A DNA stretch of 56,119 nt from Pirellula sp. (GTDB taxonomy: Bacteria > Planctomycetota > Planctomycetia > Pirellulales > Pirellulaceae): assembly GCA_021300155.1 (NCBI GenBank), contig JAJTID010000061.1, positions 1-56,119 of the forward strand. The letters run 5' to 3'. The position numbers were made by a program, and so were the translations under genes. Under the pieces are notes generated by a model. That model did no database searches. It was not told where the DNA came from and saw only the letters and a list, made by a program, of their open reading frames with translations. Within the stretch, counting starts at the first letter, position 1, and each line of letters begins with the position of its first letter. Positions 24,208 through 33,407 of this stretch are shown piece by piece.

Positions 24208-26400
24208 ATGAAAAAACTAAATGCAGGCGGAGGATGGCAAGCCATTCGCTACACCTTCAAAAAAGGGTTCGAATCGGGTGGTTTGTGGAAAATGTATCGA
24301 GCTCTTCGCTCTCGAAATGCTTGCAAGACATGCGCTCTCGGAATGGGTGGACAGCATGGCGGCATGGTGAACGAACACGGTTCATTCCCCGAAGTCTGCA
24401 AGAAGTCGATTCAAGCAATGGCGGCAGATATGCAGCCTGCCATTACTGCGGATTTCTGGGCGAAACACCCGATACGTCAGATGAAACATTACTCGCCGCG
24501 ACAAATGGAAACCAGCGGTCGTTTGATTCAACCGATTCTTTATGAACAAGGAGCCGAGTCTTATCGGACGATCACTTGGACTGAAGCTCTCGATCGAATT
24601 GCAAAGCAGCTCAGGTCAATTACTCCAGAAGAATCGTTCTGGTACTTTAGCGGTCGAAGCAGCAATGAGGCTGGATTTTTGCTACAGCTTCTTGCGCGGC
24701 TTTATGGCACCAACAACGTAAACAATTGCAGTTATTACTGTCATCAAGCTTCGGGGGTTGGGCTTTCATCGACGCTCGGGACAAGTACCGGAACTCTCGT
24801 GCTCGATGACTTGGACGAATGCGATACGATTTTTGTTATCGGTGGAAACCCACCGAGCAACCACCCTCGATTGATGACGACGCTGATGCACCTGCGGCGG
24901 CGCGGTGGGAAGATTGTGGTCATCAACCCGATCAAAGAACTTGGGCTCGTTCGGTTCAAAGTTCCCAGCGATCCAGTGAGCATGCTCTTTGGCACCAAGA
25001 TTGCGACTCATTATGTCCAGCCCCATATCGGTGGCGATCTCGCTCTGCTATCTGGAATTGCAAAAGCTGTTGTGGAACAGGGGCGCCACGATTTCGTTTT
25101 CATGCAGAATCACTGCGAAAATCACGAATCGTATTTAGCAAAGATCGAGTCGACGAGTTGGGATGAGATCACTCGCAAATCAGGTGTCGACGAGAAGACA
25201 ATCCGAGAACTCGGTGATGTCTATGCGGCCAGCAACGGAACTGTCTTCTCATGGACCATGGGGATCACTCACCACACGAATGGAGTGGAAAACGTCCAAG
25301 GGATCGTTAACTTGGCATTGTTGCGTGGGATGATCGGACGCAAAGGGGCTGGTCTCATGCCGATCCGAGGGCACTCCAACGTTCAAGGGATCGGCTCTGT
25401 TGGTGTAACTCCAAAACTAAAGGACGAGATCTTCAAGAATCTGCAAAACAAGTTCGGAGTCGTACTACCCACCACTCCAGGTCGCGACACGCTTGACTGC
25501 ATGGAAGCCGCAAAGCGTGGTGCTCTCAAGTTCGGATTGTGTTTAGGTGGCAATCTCTATGGTTCGAATCCGGATGCAACCTTTGCCAATGAAGCCCTTA
25601 GCAATCTCGATATGCTAGTGATGTTAAGCACGACCTTGAACACCGGGCATGCCAATGGGCTAGCCAAAACAACGATCGTTTTGCCCGTACTGGCTCGCGA
25701 TGAAGAACCCGAACCGACAACGCAAGAGTCGATGTTCAATTACGTTCGACTGAGTGACGGTGGTCCGAAACGATTGCCTGGTCCTCGGAGCGAAATTCAT
25801 GTCATTGCCGAGATTGGAAAACGGTTGTTCGAGTTGAAGAAGCCAGTCGATTGGTCGCAAATGGAAAAAGCGGACACCATCCGACAGTGGATATCCAAAG
25901 TTGTTCCAGGCTACGAAGCGATCGAATCTATCGCTGAAACAAAGAAGGAATTCCAAGTCGGCGAAAGAACTTTCCACACGCCGAAGTTCAAAACATCTAC
26001 TGGCAAAGCAAAGATGGTCGCTCATGAATTGCCCGAGTTGTCACCTCTTGGGCCCAACCAACTTCGACTGATGACCGTGCGAAGTGAAGGTCAATTCAAC
26101 ACGGTGGTTTATGAAGAAACAGATCTCTATCGAAACCAAGAGCGTCGCGATGTCATCTTGATGCATCCCAATGATCTGCAACGATTGGGACTAGAGCATG
26201 ACGAGAGCGTCACGGTCTTCAACGAAACTGGCTCCATGTCGAACATTTTAGCCAGGGGCTACGAAGACATTCGAGAGGGATGTGCGATGATGTACTATCC
26301 CGAATCCAATGTGCTGGTTCCAAGAGCGGTTGATCCTCAATCGCGGACACCGACCTTCAAGAATATACCTGTCACAATTCAACGAGCGACGAACATATAG
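24208..26400 (+). CDS. YdeP/FdhF-type molybdopterin oxidoreductase
   Basis: A 730-residue cytoplasmic enzyme of the DMSO-reductase family, closest in pattern to the FdhF/YdeP subgroup. N-terminal cysteines C39, C42 and C64 (ACKTCALG ... PEVCKKS) would hold an iron-sulfur cluster, fewer than the four of classic formate dehydrogenases. Molybdopterin-binding stretches are FWYFSGRSSNEAGFLLQLLA, TIFVIGGNPPSNHPRL, GGKIVVINPIKE, TMGITHHTNGVENVQGIVNL and, at the C-terminus, LMTVRSEGQFNTVVYEETD with VILMHPNDLQRLGLEHDESV. SYYCHQASGVGL contains a cysteine that may ligate Mo. No twin-arginine signal. The substrate is unknown; YdeP relatives are linked to acid resistance in enterics. No mo-cofactor or electron-transfer subunits are adjacent. 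Confidence 0.9.
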   Translation: MKKLNAGGGWQAIRYTFKKGFESGGLWKMYRALRSRNACKTCALGMGGQHGGMVNEHGSFPEVCKKSIQAMAADMQPAITADFWAKHPIRQMKHYSPRQMETSGRLIQPILYEQGAESYRTITWTEALDRIAKQLRSITPEESFWYFSGRSSNEAGFLLQLLARLYGTNNVNNCSYYCHQASGVGLSSTLGTSTGTLVLDDLDECDTIFVIGGNPPSNHPRLMTTLMHLRRRGGKIVVINPIKELGLVRFKVPSDPVSMLFGTKIATHYVQPHIGGDLALLSGIAKAVVEQGRHDFVFMQNHCENHESYLAKIESTSWDEITRKSGVDEKTIRELGDVYAASNGTVFSWTMGITHHTNGVENVQGIVNLALLRGMIGRKGAGLMPIRGHSNVQGIGSVGVTPKLKDEIFKNLQNKFGVVLPTTPGRDTLDCMEAAKRGALKFGLCLGGNLYGSNPDATFANEALSNLDMLVMLSTTLNTGHANGLAKTTIVLPVLARDEEPEPTTQESMFNYVRLSDGGPKRLPGPRSEIHVIAEIGKRLFELKKPVDWSQMEKADTIRQWISKVVPGYEAIESIAETKKEFQVGERTFHTPKFKTSTGKAKMVAHELPELSPLGPNQLRLMTVRSEGQFNTVVYEETDLYRNQERRDVILMHPNDLQRLGLEHDESVTVFNETGSMSNILARGYEDIREGCAMMYYPESNVLVPRAVDPQSRTPTFKNIPVTIQRATNI

Positions 26401-26413
26401 AATCACCAAACAG

Positions 26414-26440
26414 AAAAAGCGAATGCAATTACATTCGCTT
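26414..26440 (-). terminator. Terminator overlapping the rsmG stop codon
   Basis: AAGCGAATG (26417-26425) and CATTCGCTT (26432-26440) form a perfect 9-bp stem with a 6-nt loop, and on the minus strand a T-run follows (A-run 26414-26418). The rsmG stop TAA (26431-26429) lies in the loop, so the last three codons form one arm. It sits 16 nt beyond the stop of the convergent oxidoreductase and probably ends both transcripts. Confidence 0.75.
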
Positions 26441-27130
26441 CAATTGCAGGATTGAGCTTTCAGAATTTGTATCGGGCATCGGATACGAGACTAAGCGTCG
26501 AAGTTCCACTTTTTTCAGCAACCCTCGGTGTCTAGCCTCGCCACGTTCCTCAGGCCACTTCGGACCTTTGATGGCCAACATGCGTCCAAATGTGTGCCAA
26601 TAGGGATCGAGCCAATTGCAAAGTCTAACCAGTGGACCTACAGCGCGCGAGGTCAACGTATCGTATCGAAAGTCATCCAGTACCTTTTGTACACTCTGAC
26701 CGTAGACGGGAATCTTGAGCTTGAGCTTGTTGGCTATTTGCTCAACGACCTTTGCTTTTTTGGCAACACTGTCACACAACGTCACTTGGGTATCGGGTCG
26801 AAGAATTGCGATCAAAATCCCCGGCACGCCACTCCCTGTTCCGACATCGAGGACTTCCTCGTTTTGTTCCAGCAGTTTGCATACATGCCATGAATCGAGC
26901 AAGTCACGCTTGACGAACAACTCAGGGGTCGTGTGACGGGTAAGGTTGACACGCGTATTCCAGTCCCAAAGCTCGCTACAGTAGTCCGCAATCGGTTCCC
27001 AGCATTCGTTGGGAACATCGATTTGCAATGCAATCGCTGTCTCACGAAGTCTTTGGTCCAGCTCCAATCGGTTGCCAGTAAAAACAGGCAAGGAAACGGC
27101 TTTGTCTCCTTCCTCGTCAATATTGCTCAT
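26429..27130 (-). CDS. rsmG: 16S rRNA (guanine527-N7)-methyltransferase
   Basis: SAM-dependent methylase of G527 in the 16S rRNA 530 loop (old name GidB). The 233-residue length is normal. NTRVNLTRHTTPELFVKRDL matches the conserved N-terminal NLT...RH(I/L)xDS block with LLDSWHV, and residues 93-104 give SAM motif I, VLDVGTGSGVPG. VTLCDSVAKKAKVV is the motif II acidic loop and LTSRAVGPL the conserved SRA(V) motif. The ATG at 27130 is the natural start. It is not next to gidA/mnmG or parAB here, unlike in many bacteria. Its 3' end forms a terminator hairpin. Confidence 0.96.
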   Translation of the reverse strand: MSNIDEEGDKAVSLPVFTGNRLELDQRLRETAIALQIDVPNECWEPIADYCSELWDWNTRVNLTRHTTPELFVKRDLLDSWHVCKLLEQNEEVLDVGTGSGVPGILIAILRPDTQVTLCDSVAKKAKVVEQIANKLKLKIPVYGQSVQKVLDDFRYDTLTSRAVGPLVRLCNWLDPYWHTFGRMLAIKGPKWPEERGEARHRGLLKKVELRRLVSYPMPDTNSESSILQLKRM

Positions 27131-27235
27131 TCATTCTTTCCATTGGGATGCGCCTGGTAGCGATGCGAATCAAACGTTTTGGATACCCCAGTATCTTAGC
27201 CAACAGGTTTCGAAGCCAAACCGACGTCGGCTGGT

Positions 27236-30019
27236 TTAATGCGTGCTTTTCTCTTTTTCCTGAATCGCACGACCGAAGCGGCGAATTTGCTTTCGATGTT
27301 GATCGTCGCGCGGGTCCATTTCTCGGCCGAGAAGCGAGAGCTCTAGTGCCTTTACTTGGTTCCCCAAGCGAAACTCTACTTCGGCGAGAGTATCTATGTA
27401 AGTCGGAGATCCTTCTTTTTCAACCGCTAAGGTGGCAAGTTCCTTGGCTTTGTCTAAACTTCGGTTGCAACATGCACATAGCCAAGCGGTATTGTTGAGA
27501 TTGGTGGCGTCGTCAGGGTTTTCTGCGATCTTGGCGAGCATTTTGTTCAGGAATAGTTCAAACCATGCATCAACAACTTCCTTCGGGAATTTCTTGTCTG
27601 CAGCTGGTAATACATCGATCGGATAATCGATATTCATGGGGTTCAATCGGAAAGCCATGCGGATCCAAAAGTCAGCGCTCTCTTGATCCCCGTCTGCGAT
27701 CGCCTGGAGCGCGAATATTCCAGCGTTTTGATAGAATACGCTCCAGGCGACATTCTCGCCAAGTTTGAATAAATTCATGGATCGAGAAACGAAATCGATA
27801 GAACCATCTCGAAACGCTTTGTCCAGTTGGGTTGGATCGGTTTTGCATCGGGAGTATCTAAGGAAGGCGACCGCTTGCGCATAGTTGGTCCCGAAAACTC
27901 GGCTGATACGATCCAACAACTGATCTACTTCAGCCCTGGCTTCATAAGGTTCGGTTTGCTTTGTGGAATAGGACGTAAAGTAAGTTGCACCCACTAGAAC
28001 AGACGAAAGAACTCGAGATCGCAACGTATCGAGCTCATCCACCATTCCTGCTCGTTCGAGGAGTTCCGCGGTCTCCAGAAATACAGTTACATCATGTGTG
28101 CTATTCGATGCTAACTCCTTCATCATACTCGCGGCTTTTTCGATGGCCTCACTCGGACTGCTCGCGAGTCTTCCCGCGATTCGCCCTGACTTCACCAGCA
28201 AACGGGCGAGCAATCGAGTTGCATTCGGATCGTTCTTGTTTTGCTCCATGAAGCCGACGAGTAGCTCCATTGCATCTTGTGTTTGTCCCGACATGTCCAG
28301 GATCTCGGCAATGTTAACCACAAATTCGGATTCACCTCGACCTAGTTCCTTCAACCTTTCGCGGACAGCTTCGACCATTCTGTTAACATCGGCTTTGCTA
28401 TTCCATTGCGTTGGTTTGCGGCTCGAAAACAGTGCAAACATCGATTCAAGTGATTGTTCTACCGCTTGAGTTGGGCTGGGTTTCTCTTCCGCTCGAAGTG
28501 CATCTCTCACGAAGCACTCAAAGATTACAAATGGTTCTACGACCATGCGACCAAAGGCGCTGGTAAAGAGCACCTCCTCCCGAGCAAACTGTCCTTCTGA
28601 AATCTTGGACGACAAGAAAATCGATCTAGGATATTGCTTCTCGATTGATACCTCTCTCAAGAAACGCTTCACTTTATCCAATTCAGAGGCAGAGCTCCAG
28701 TAATCTAGTATCTTCTGCGAGTACCAAGCGTTGTCGTTTGCCTTCATTTCTTTGAATAGGAACTCATCAATTAGCTTTTCCGTCTCGGAATCCGCAATCT
28801 GGTAAACGACCAAAAGTTGCCGTCGAAAGTCTGCACTACTTCGATCTGTTTCTCCGTTTCGAATAGATGTCTTTAATAGTTTGATTAGATTGGTTGCGTT
28901 GATCTCTGGGACCCCCATTTTTCTAAGCGCCCCTCGATGGTCACCTGAACGTAGCAAGTGGGAAAACGCTTGTTCTCGATCCAAGCGTTGCAGTTGCTCC
29001 TGATGCATTTGCATGTCATCCATGGCCAGCGCACAAACCACCATCGCTGGTGAGTACTGAGATCCATGAAGCTCCTTAATCTCGGACCAAGCATTCTGCG
29101 CTTCTGTCCTTTGATTCTGGATTAAGTGAATGGCGAGTCGCTGAAATGCCAGCTCCGACCTGCTATGTAGTTTGAATGACTTTTGGAGATCTAACCAGCG
29201 ATTCCAGTCGGCTGCCCGGATGCAAACGGCTTCTGCTGCCCGTGGACCAAGCTCTGTTTTCAGAGCATAACGAACCGCGTCATCGATTCGTCCATCTGCT
29301 TCCAATTGGAACAGTTGAACGATTGGTAGAGGTGGCTCCTTTAACTGCCAATCATCTGGCATCCCGATGTCTTTCCACCAGCGATTGATCGCAACCCGTT
29401 GATCATTCGAAACATAAAGATCCAGTATCCGTGGCACCGCCCATGAATTGCGAGATGCCCACGCTTGTTCCTGAAACATTTCCAACTCGCCCTTGTCCGC
29501 CAAACTGCGAAGCACAGGTCGCGGAAGAATCTGCAATATCTCAACAACCTGTTTCCATTCGTTTCGGAACACCATGCCGAGCAACGGTACATTGTCTCCA
29601 GCGATCACACTGCGATACGCAGAAACAGTCTCCAATTGTTCCGCAATGGGGCCATCCGATTTTCGAAGCTGAATCAACCATTTCGCTAAGGAAGACCGAT
29701 GGGGATCCTCTTGATTCGCCTCTTTGGCCAATTGCTCGTCGATAGGTAGTGAACGATCGCGAAGTTTCAAGAAAGCTTCTCGACGAACTCGGTAGCTCGG
29801 ATCGTCCAGTTGCTTGAGGAGCACGGAAGTCTGCTCCGAATCCAGAATTGACTTCGCTTGTTCGTCGCCGAAAGACTCAACGCTCAGAGTCATGCTCCAA
29901 GCAAGTCCAAGAAACAGGAACGCAACGACTCTTTGGATGTACGATCTCAAGCAGAGCCGGTACATATCGCTAGCCGACCTTTCGCTGGACGATTGTCTTG
30001 ACTGACGGTTGCAATCCAT
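27236..30019 (-). CDS. Large secreted helical-repeat (HEAT/TPR-like) protein
   Basis: A 927-residue exported protein. The ATG at 30019 has AAAGGA six nucleotides upstream and gives a long basic n-region before the hydrophobic core VVAFLFLGLAWSMTLSVESF, a layout seen in planctomycete signal peptides; an ATG at 29965 is a possible shorter start and a start at 30097 is less likely. An early HEAT-like repeat (LLKQLDDPSYRVRREAFLKLRDR) is followed by a helical solenoid. Near the C-terminus TPR-like units appear (LNNTAWLCACCNRSLDKAKELATLAVE, YIDTLAEVEFRLGNQVKALELSLL). Mature protein would lie in the periplasm or on the surface; no catalytic motif is visible. Same protein type, large and repeat-rich, occurs widely in Pirellulaceae. 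A role in holding other envelope proteins together is only a guess. Confidence 0.82.
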   Translation of the reverse strand: MDCNRQSRQSSSERSASDMYRLCLRSYIQRVVAFLFLGLAWSMTLSVESFGDEQAKSILDSEQTSVLLKQLDDPSYRVRREAFLKLRDRSLPIDEQLAKEANQEDPHRSSLAKWLIQLRKSDGPIAEQLETVSAYRSVIAGDNVPLLGMVFRNEWKQVVEILQILPRPVLRSLADKGELEMFQEQAWASRNSWAVPRILDLYVSNDQRVAINRWWKDIGMPDDWQLKEPPLPIVQLFQLEADGRIDDAVRYALKTELGPRAAEAVCIRAADWNRWLDLQKSFKLHSRSELAFQRLAIHLIQNQRTEAQNAWSEIKELHGSQYSPAMVVCALAMDDMQMHQEQLQRLDREQAFSHLLRSGDHRGALRKMGVPEINATNLIKLLKTSIRNGETDRSSADFRRQLLVVYQIADSETEKLIDEFLFKEMKANDNAWYSQKILDYWSSASELDKVKRFLREVSIEKQYPRSIFLSSKISEGQFAREEVLFTSAFGRMVVEPFVIFECFVRDALRAEEKPSPTQAVEQSLESMFALFSSRKPTQWNSKADVNRMVEAVRERLKELGRGESEFVVNIAEILDMSGQTQDAMELLVGFMEQNKNDPNATRLLARLLVKSGRIAGRLASSPSEAIEKAASMMKELASNSTHDVTVFLETAELLERAGMVDELDTLRSRVLSSVLVGATYFTSYSTKQTEPYEARAEVDQLLDRISRVFGTNYAQAVAFLRYSRCKTDPTQLDKAFRDGSIDFVSRSMNLFKLGENVAWSVFYQNAGIFALQAIADGDQESADFWIRMAFRLNPMNIDYPIDVLPAADKKFPKEVVDAWFELFLNKMLAKIAENPDDATNLNNTAWLCACCNRSLDKAKELATLAVEKEGSPTYIDTLAEVEFRLGNQVKALELSLLGREMDPRDDQHRKQIRRFGRAIQEKEKSTH

Positions 30020-30211
30020 CTCGAGTCCTTTTGCTTGCGCCCATAATCCGCTTCCTCGTCCTATTTCACCAAAAACCCACTGGATGAGGCAGTCCAATTC
30101 GAGGCGCCCGGGAAGTTAGTTCAGTTCTCACCATTGTAGCTTAGAGGAAAATCAGGAGAATCAGTAGAAGTCGTTGATTTGGCGACTTCCATTTTTCCTT
30201 TGAAAGCGACC

Positions 30212-31663
30212 ATGCGAATTCCTCCGAATCTTCGAGAGATGTTCCCATTTCCAGTTGAGACCATCAAGCAATTGGCTCATATAGTCGGGCAACCTCAACT
30301 GGTCTCCGCCCTAAAAGAGGCAGCAGAAAAGGTAGGGATCAAGGAGCCGTTTGGGCCAGGTGGAGTTCAGCAAATTCTCCAACAGGCCGGTCGATGGGTC
30401 GATGCGGTCGCCGAGGGCTTTGCTTTGCGATCGGGTTCACAGTCCGGCATTGCCGGTGTGAATGCGACTGGCGAGATGTTCTCTCACCGATGGAGCAACA
30501 TGCCAACTTCCCCGGTGAATTCACAGGCATGGTTGGAACTCATGGCTTGCTATTCCGATTCGAATGCCTCACATGCCGGTCTTAAATCGCTCATTCTCAA
30601 ACTCACGGGTGCGGAAGAAGTATTGATTCTGTCCAATACCACGGCAGCCCTTCATGGGTTGGCCGCAGCGAATCGAGATGCAATATGGGTCGTTCCGCGT
30701 GTCGACTGTATCAAGATTCCACGTTTCGGGATTACTGGACCGAGCAGCATTCGCGATACACTCGAATTTGCAGGCGTTGAGGTTCGAGAGGTTGGGTCTA
30801 ATCAAGAATGCAATCGCGAGGATATCCAATTCGCGGTTGCTCCATGTGCTTCTGCCTCATCCACATCGGCGATCGGGCAAACAACGATCGGCCAATCCTC
30901 GACTACCTTGATCGCAACCTCACCCAACTCTCTGGTAGAGGATTTTCGAGAGTCGCATATCAAGAATTTAACCGATATTGCAACCCAATCAGGAGCTCTC
31001 TTGGTTCGGTTGTTGTTCAATGCCCACTTGCAAAAGATCTCAAGGCTAACGATTTCCACCTCGGTTGTTTCCGAGCAGTGGACATCAGCTAATGACATTC
31101 TTTTGGTTCCATGCGATGGCTTCCTCGGTGGAACGGAAGCGTGCCTCGTTCTTGTCCAAAAGAAACTTCCTTTTTGGCAGGCTTTGCAACGCATCGTCCA
31201 AGTGGCTGGCCTGGAAGCGAGTAGCCAGCAGCAAGCGTTTTTGCTGCGATCGCTTCGAATGTGCGAGACTGCAGACCAATGGGAGAAAACACTCCTAGGG
31301 CAGTGCCTGACCAACAATGTCGAGAACCTCAAGAGTCGTGCAGATCGATTGGCGATTCAACTCTCAGGGACCAGCAAAATCGAGAGAGCTGTCGTAGTGT
31401 CAAAGCCATGTCGCATTGGCACGGGCGTTTGGATGAATGAAAAGCTCGAGAGCAGCGTCTTGCAGTTGTTCCCAAGGTCTTCGTCGGTCGGTTCGCTACG
31501 ATCGTACCTTGAGTCAACGGAACGTCCGATTTGGGCGAATGCTTATGCGGATCACATCGAGTTAGTACTGCGTACTATGGATCCAGACGAGGATCGTTAC
31601 GTTGCTCAGCGTCTTAGCGATGAGCCGACTGATTCTGATGCACGGACCGATAGCGAATCGTGA
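30212..31663 (+). CDS. SelA-like fold-type-I PLP protein lacking the cofactor lysine
   Basis: A 483-residue cytoplasmic protein resembling L-seryl-tRNA(Sec) selenium transferase (SelA) in order and spacing of motifs: SGIAGVNATGEMFSHRWSN (SelA has INATGxxLHTNLGRA), LILKLTGAEEVLILSNTTAA (SelA LxxLTGAExAxVVNNNAAA) and DILLVPCDGFLGGTEACLVL (SelA DxVxFSGDKLLGGPQAGxIV). In the last one the PLP-binding lysine of GDKLLGG is replaced by glycine (CDGFLGG). So the protein probably cannot form the internal aldimine; it may be a pseudoenzyme or have a new role. I prefer the ATG at 30212; a TTG at 30179 adds 11 residues. No selB, selD or tRNA-Sec is visible. The last 58 bp overlap the convergent gene at 31606. 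Confidence 0.75.
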   Translation: MRIPPNLREMFPFPVETIKQLAHIVGQPQLVSALKEAAEKVGIKEPFGPGGVQQILQQAGRWVDAVAEGFALRSGSQSGIAGVNATGEMFSHRWSNMPTSPVNSQAWLELMACYSDSNASHAGLKSLILKLTGAEEVLILSNTTAALHGLAAANRDAIWVVPRVDCIKIPRFGITGPSSIRDTLEFAGVEVREVGSNQECNREDIQFAVAPCASASSTSAIGQTTIGQSSTTLIATSPNSLVEDFRESHIKNLTDIATQSGALLVRLLFNAHLQKISRLTISTSVVSEQWTSANDILLVPCDGFLGGTEACLVLVQKKLPFWQALQRIVQVAGLEASSQQQAFLLRSLRMCETADQWEKTLLGQCLTNNVENLKSRADRLAIQLSGTSKIERAVVVSKPCRIGTGVWMNEKLESSVLQLFPRSSSVGSLRSYLESTERPIWANAYADHIELVLRTMDPDEDRYVAQRLSDEPTDSDARTDSES

Positions 31664-33174
31664 ACAAAGACGGCAAAGACTTTGTCTTCATAAACCAAAT
31701 GGTAATGATCTGAGTTGGTTTCCTTTTTCCCCAAAAGTTGTCGAATCGGGGAGTTCTGCTGTACAAGAATCCCATCGGCTGGAAACTCTGTAAGGAAACT
31801 CTGCCAGCCAGGTGCAGCTGAATAGAACTGATCATGCTTCGGTAGAACTTCGGGTTGATATGCGACTTCATATCTGCCATCCATGCTAACGAGAATGTTC
31901 GGATAGCAATTCCACGAAACATAGGCGCCCGCGGCAAAAGGCGTTACCAGTTTGCCTCGGAACTCGTTTTCCTTTAAATACGAAACGGCTCCTGCGGGGT
32001 ACACCATCAATCCATTCGGATCATCGCTCGGCAAGGATGCGAGCCATACTTGCTGACGCACTACAAAGCTGGAAAATGCAATGCACATGACCCACGCTGT
32101 CGCGATCAATGGAATCCGATGTTCATTAATCCGCGAGATCAACGAGCGACCCAAGGGCGTCGGAGTTAGCCACCCTGGTAGCATCGCCATCCAGTATATG
32201 CCAAACAAAGATCCGTGACGAATATGCTTGATCGCCATGTAGGCAGCCAGGCAACAGAAGACCCAGCCTCGCAACCGAGTCCAGTGACGATTCTTGGCTA
32301 CATAGCCTAACGACAGAGCCATTCCTGCAAATGCCACCATAGTTGTCACTGCATCGGGTGTCATCCAAAGAGGCTGCCACTCAAAAATGGTTGGTCTTGG
32401 CATCCGAATCGCATGAAACACATACGCTGGGTAGGATAAGCCCCAGGGATTCATGCAAACACCGATGGCGAGTAGTGGTAACAATGCAAAGTGATGCCAG
32501 AAGCGTGACGCAAACTCCGTCCGCCATCGAACATACCCAAGCTCGTGGATTGCTACTATCCAACGTTCCAATACATGCAATCCTAGCATCGCAACGCCTA
32601 CTACAAATCCGGCATGCGCGTTCAGCCATACGATGTATAGCAAGAACCAAGAGGCTACCCAGTGTTTGCGTCCACGCCAATCGGTCTGTTGCAATAGTGC
32701 TTGTACGGTCATGAAGACCAGCGTTAGCAATTGTGCACGCAAGGTTGCAAACCCAACCCATGCTAATGGAAAAGCAATCGGAACGCAGATCGCGATCATC
32801 AACGGATGGGCTCCATTGTTCCTCGCTACACGGTAGATTGTTAAAGCCAATAGTGTGATGAGCAATAGTCGAGCCACGGCCATCCCATGCAATCCCATCG
32901 GATTAGCCCCTGCAACCATGTACAGGAACAGCCCAGTTCCCCACTCGTGATGAACCGCGGGTGAGTTAGTCGGAGTGAATGCAAAAATATCATTGAGAGG
33001 GAAACGGCCTGACTCGAACAGGGCTCGCACCAAAGCCATTTCGTGGAATGCATCATGGGTCACGTTGCTCAAACGTGAGACATACGCCACAAATCCTAGA
33101 AATGCGGCAAGACATGCAGCCAAGATCAACCGGCCGTCGCGGTATACCCCTATGCGTAAGTTTCGATTCCACAT
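31606..33174 (-). CDS. Polytopic membrane protein, GT-C glycosyltransferase-like
   Basis: A 522-residue protein with about 11-12 TM helices over residues 15-400 and a soluble C-terminal domain of about 120 residues. The N-terminal layout, with a first TM helix, a short loop containing THDAFHEMALVRALFESGRF and HHEWGTGLFLYMV, then many helices, resembles GT-C glycosyltransferases that use polyprenyl-phosphate sugars; the acidic residues in the first loop fit a catalytic Asp/His/Glu. The tail contains VSMDGRYEVAYQPEVLPKHDQF, which I recall from planctomycete proteins of this kind. Function inferred only. The start gives MWNRNLRIGVYRDGRLILAA. The gene's 3' end overlaps the SelA-like gene by 58 bp tail to tail. 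Confidence 0.75.
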   Translation of the reverse strand: MWNRNLRIGVYRDGRLILAACLAAFLGFVAYVSRLSNVTHDAFHEMALVRALFESGRFPLNDIFAFTPTNSPAVHHEWGTGLFLYMVAGANPMGLHGMAVARLLLITLLALTIYRVARNNGAHPLMIAICVPIAFPLAWVGFATLRAQLLTLVFMTVQALLQQTDWRGRKHWVASWFLLYIVWLNAHAGFVVGVAMLGLHVLERWIVAIHELGYVRWRTEFASRFWHHFALLPLLAIGVCMNPWGLSYPAYVFHAIRMPRPTIFEWQPLWMTPDAVTTMVAFAGMALSLGYVAKNRHWTRLRGWVFCCLAAYMAIKHIRHGSLFGIYWMAMLPGWLTPTPLGRSLISRINEHRIPLIATAWVMCIAFSSFVVRQQVWLASLPSDDPNGLMVYPAGAVSYLKENEFRGKLVTPFAAGAYVSWNCYPNILVSMDGRYEVAYQPEVLPKHDQFYSAAPGWQSFLTEFPADGILVQQNSPIRQLLGKKETNSDHYHLVYEDKVFAVFVHDSLSVRASESVGSSLRR

Positions 33175-33299
33175 GGGAATGCTTATCGAAGCCGAAACCG
33201 ATTGTTCATCGTTCTATTGTGAGTGGAATCCGCAGAGTTCTTTGTTTCGTTAGCATATGGTAAGGAAAGCAACGATTAAAACGGCTGTTTTCTCAACGC

Positions 33300-33357
33300 A
33301 GAAAAACAAAATCAGCTCGGCCGCTAGAAAGAGGGGAAATCTAGCAACCGAGCTGAT
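33300..33357 (-). terminator. Long two-step hairpin terminator after cheX
   Basis: ATCAGCTCGG (33311-33320) pairs perfectly with CCGAGCTGAT (33348-33357); inside, GCTAGA (33323-33328) pairs with TCTAGC (33340-33345), leaving an 11-nt loop. On the minus strand this 47-nt hairpin is followed by TTTTGTTTTT. It lies 50 nt after the cheX stop and should end the cheY-cheX transcript. A plus-strand T-run (about 33369-33374) also follows, so it may work both ways. Confidence 0.8.
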
Positions 33358-33407
33358 CCGTGGGTGTGTTTTTTCAGTGGGAGAGCGTTCGTGCGGATCT
33401 GCGTGCG

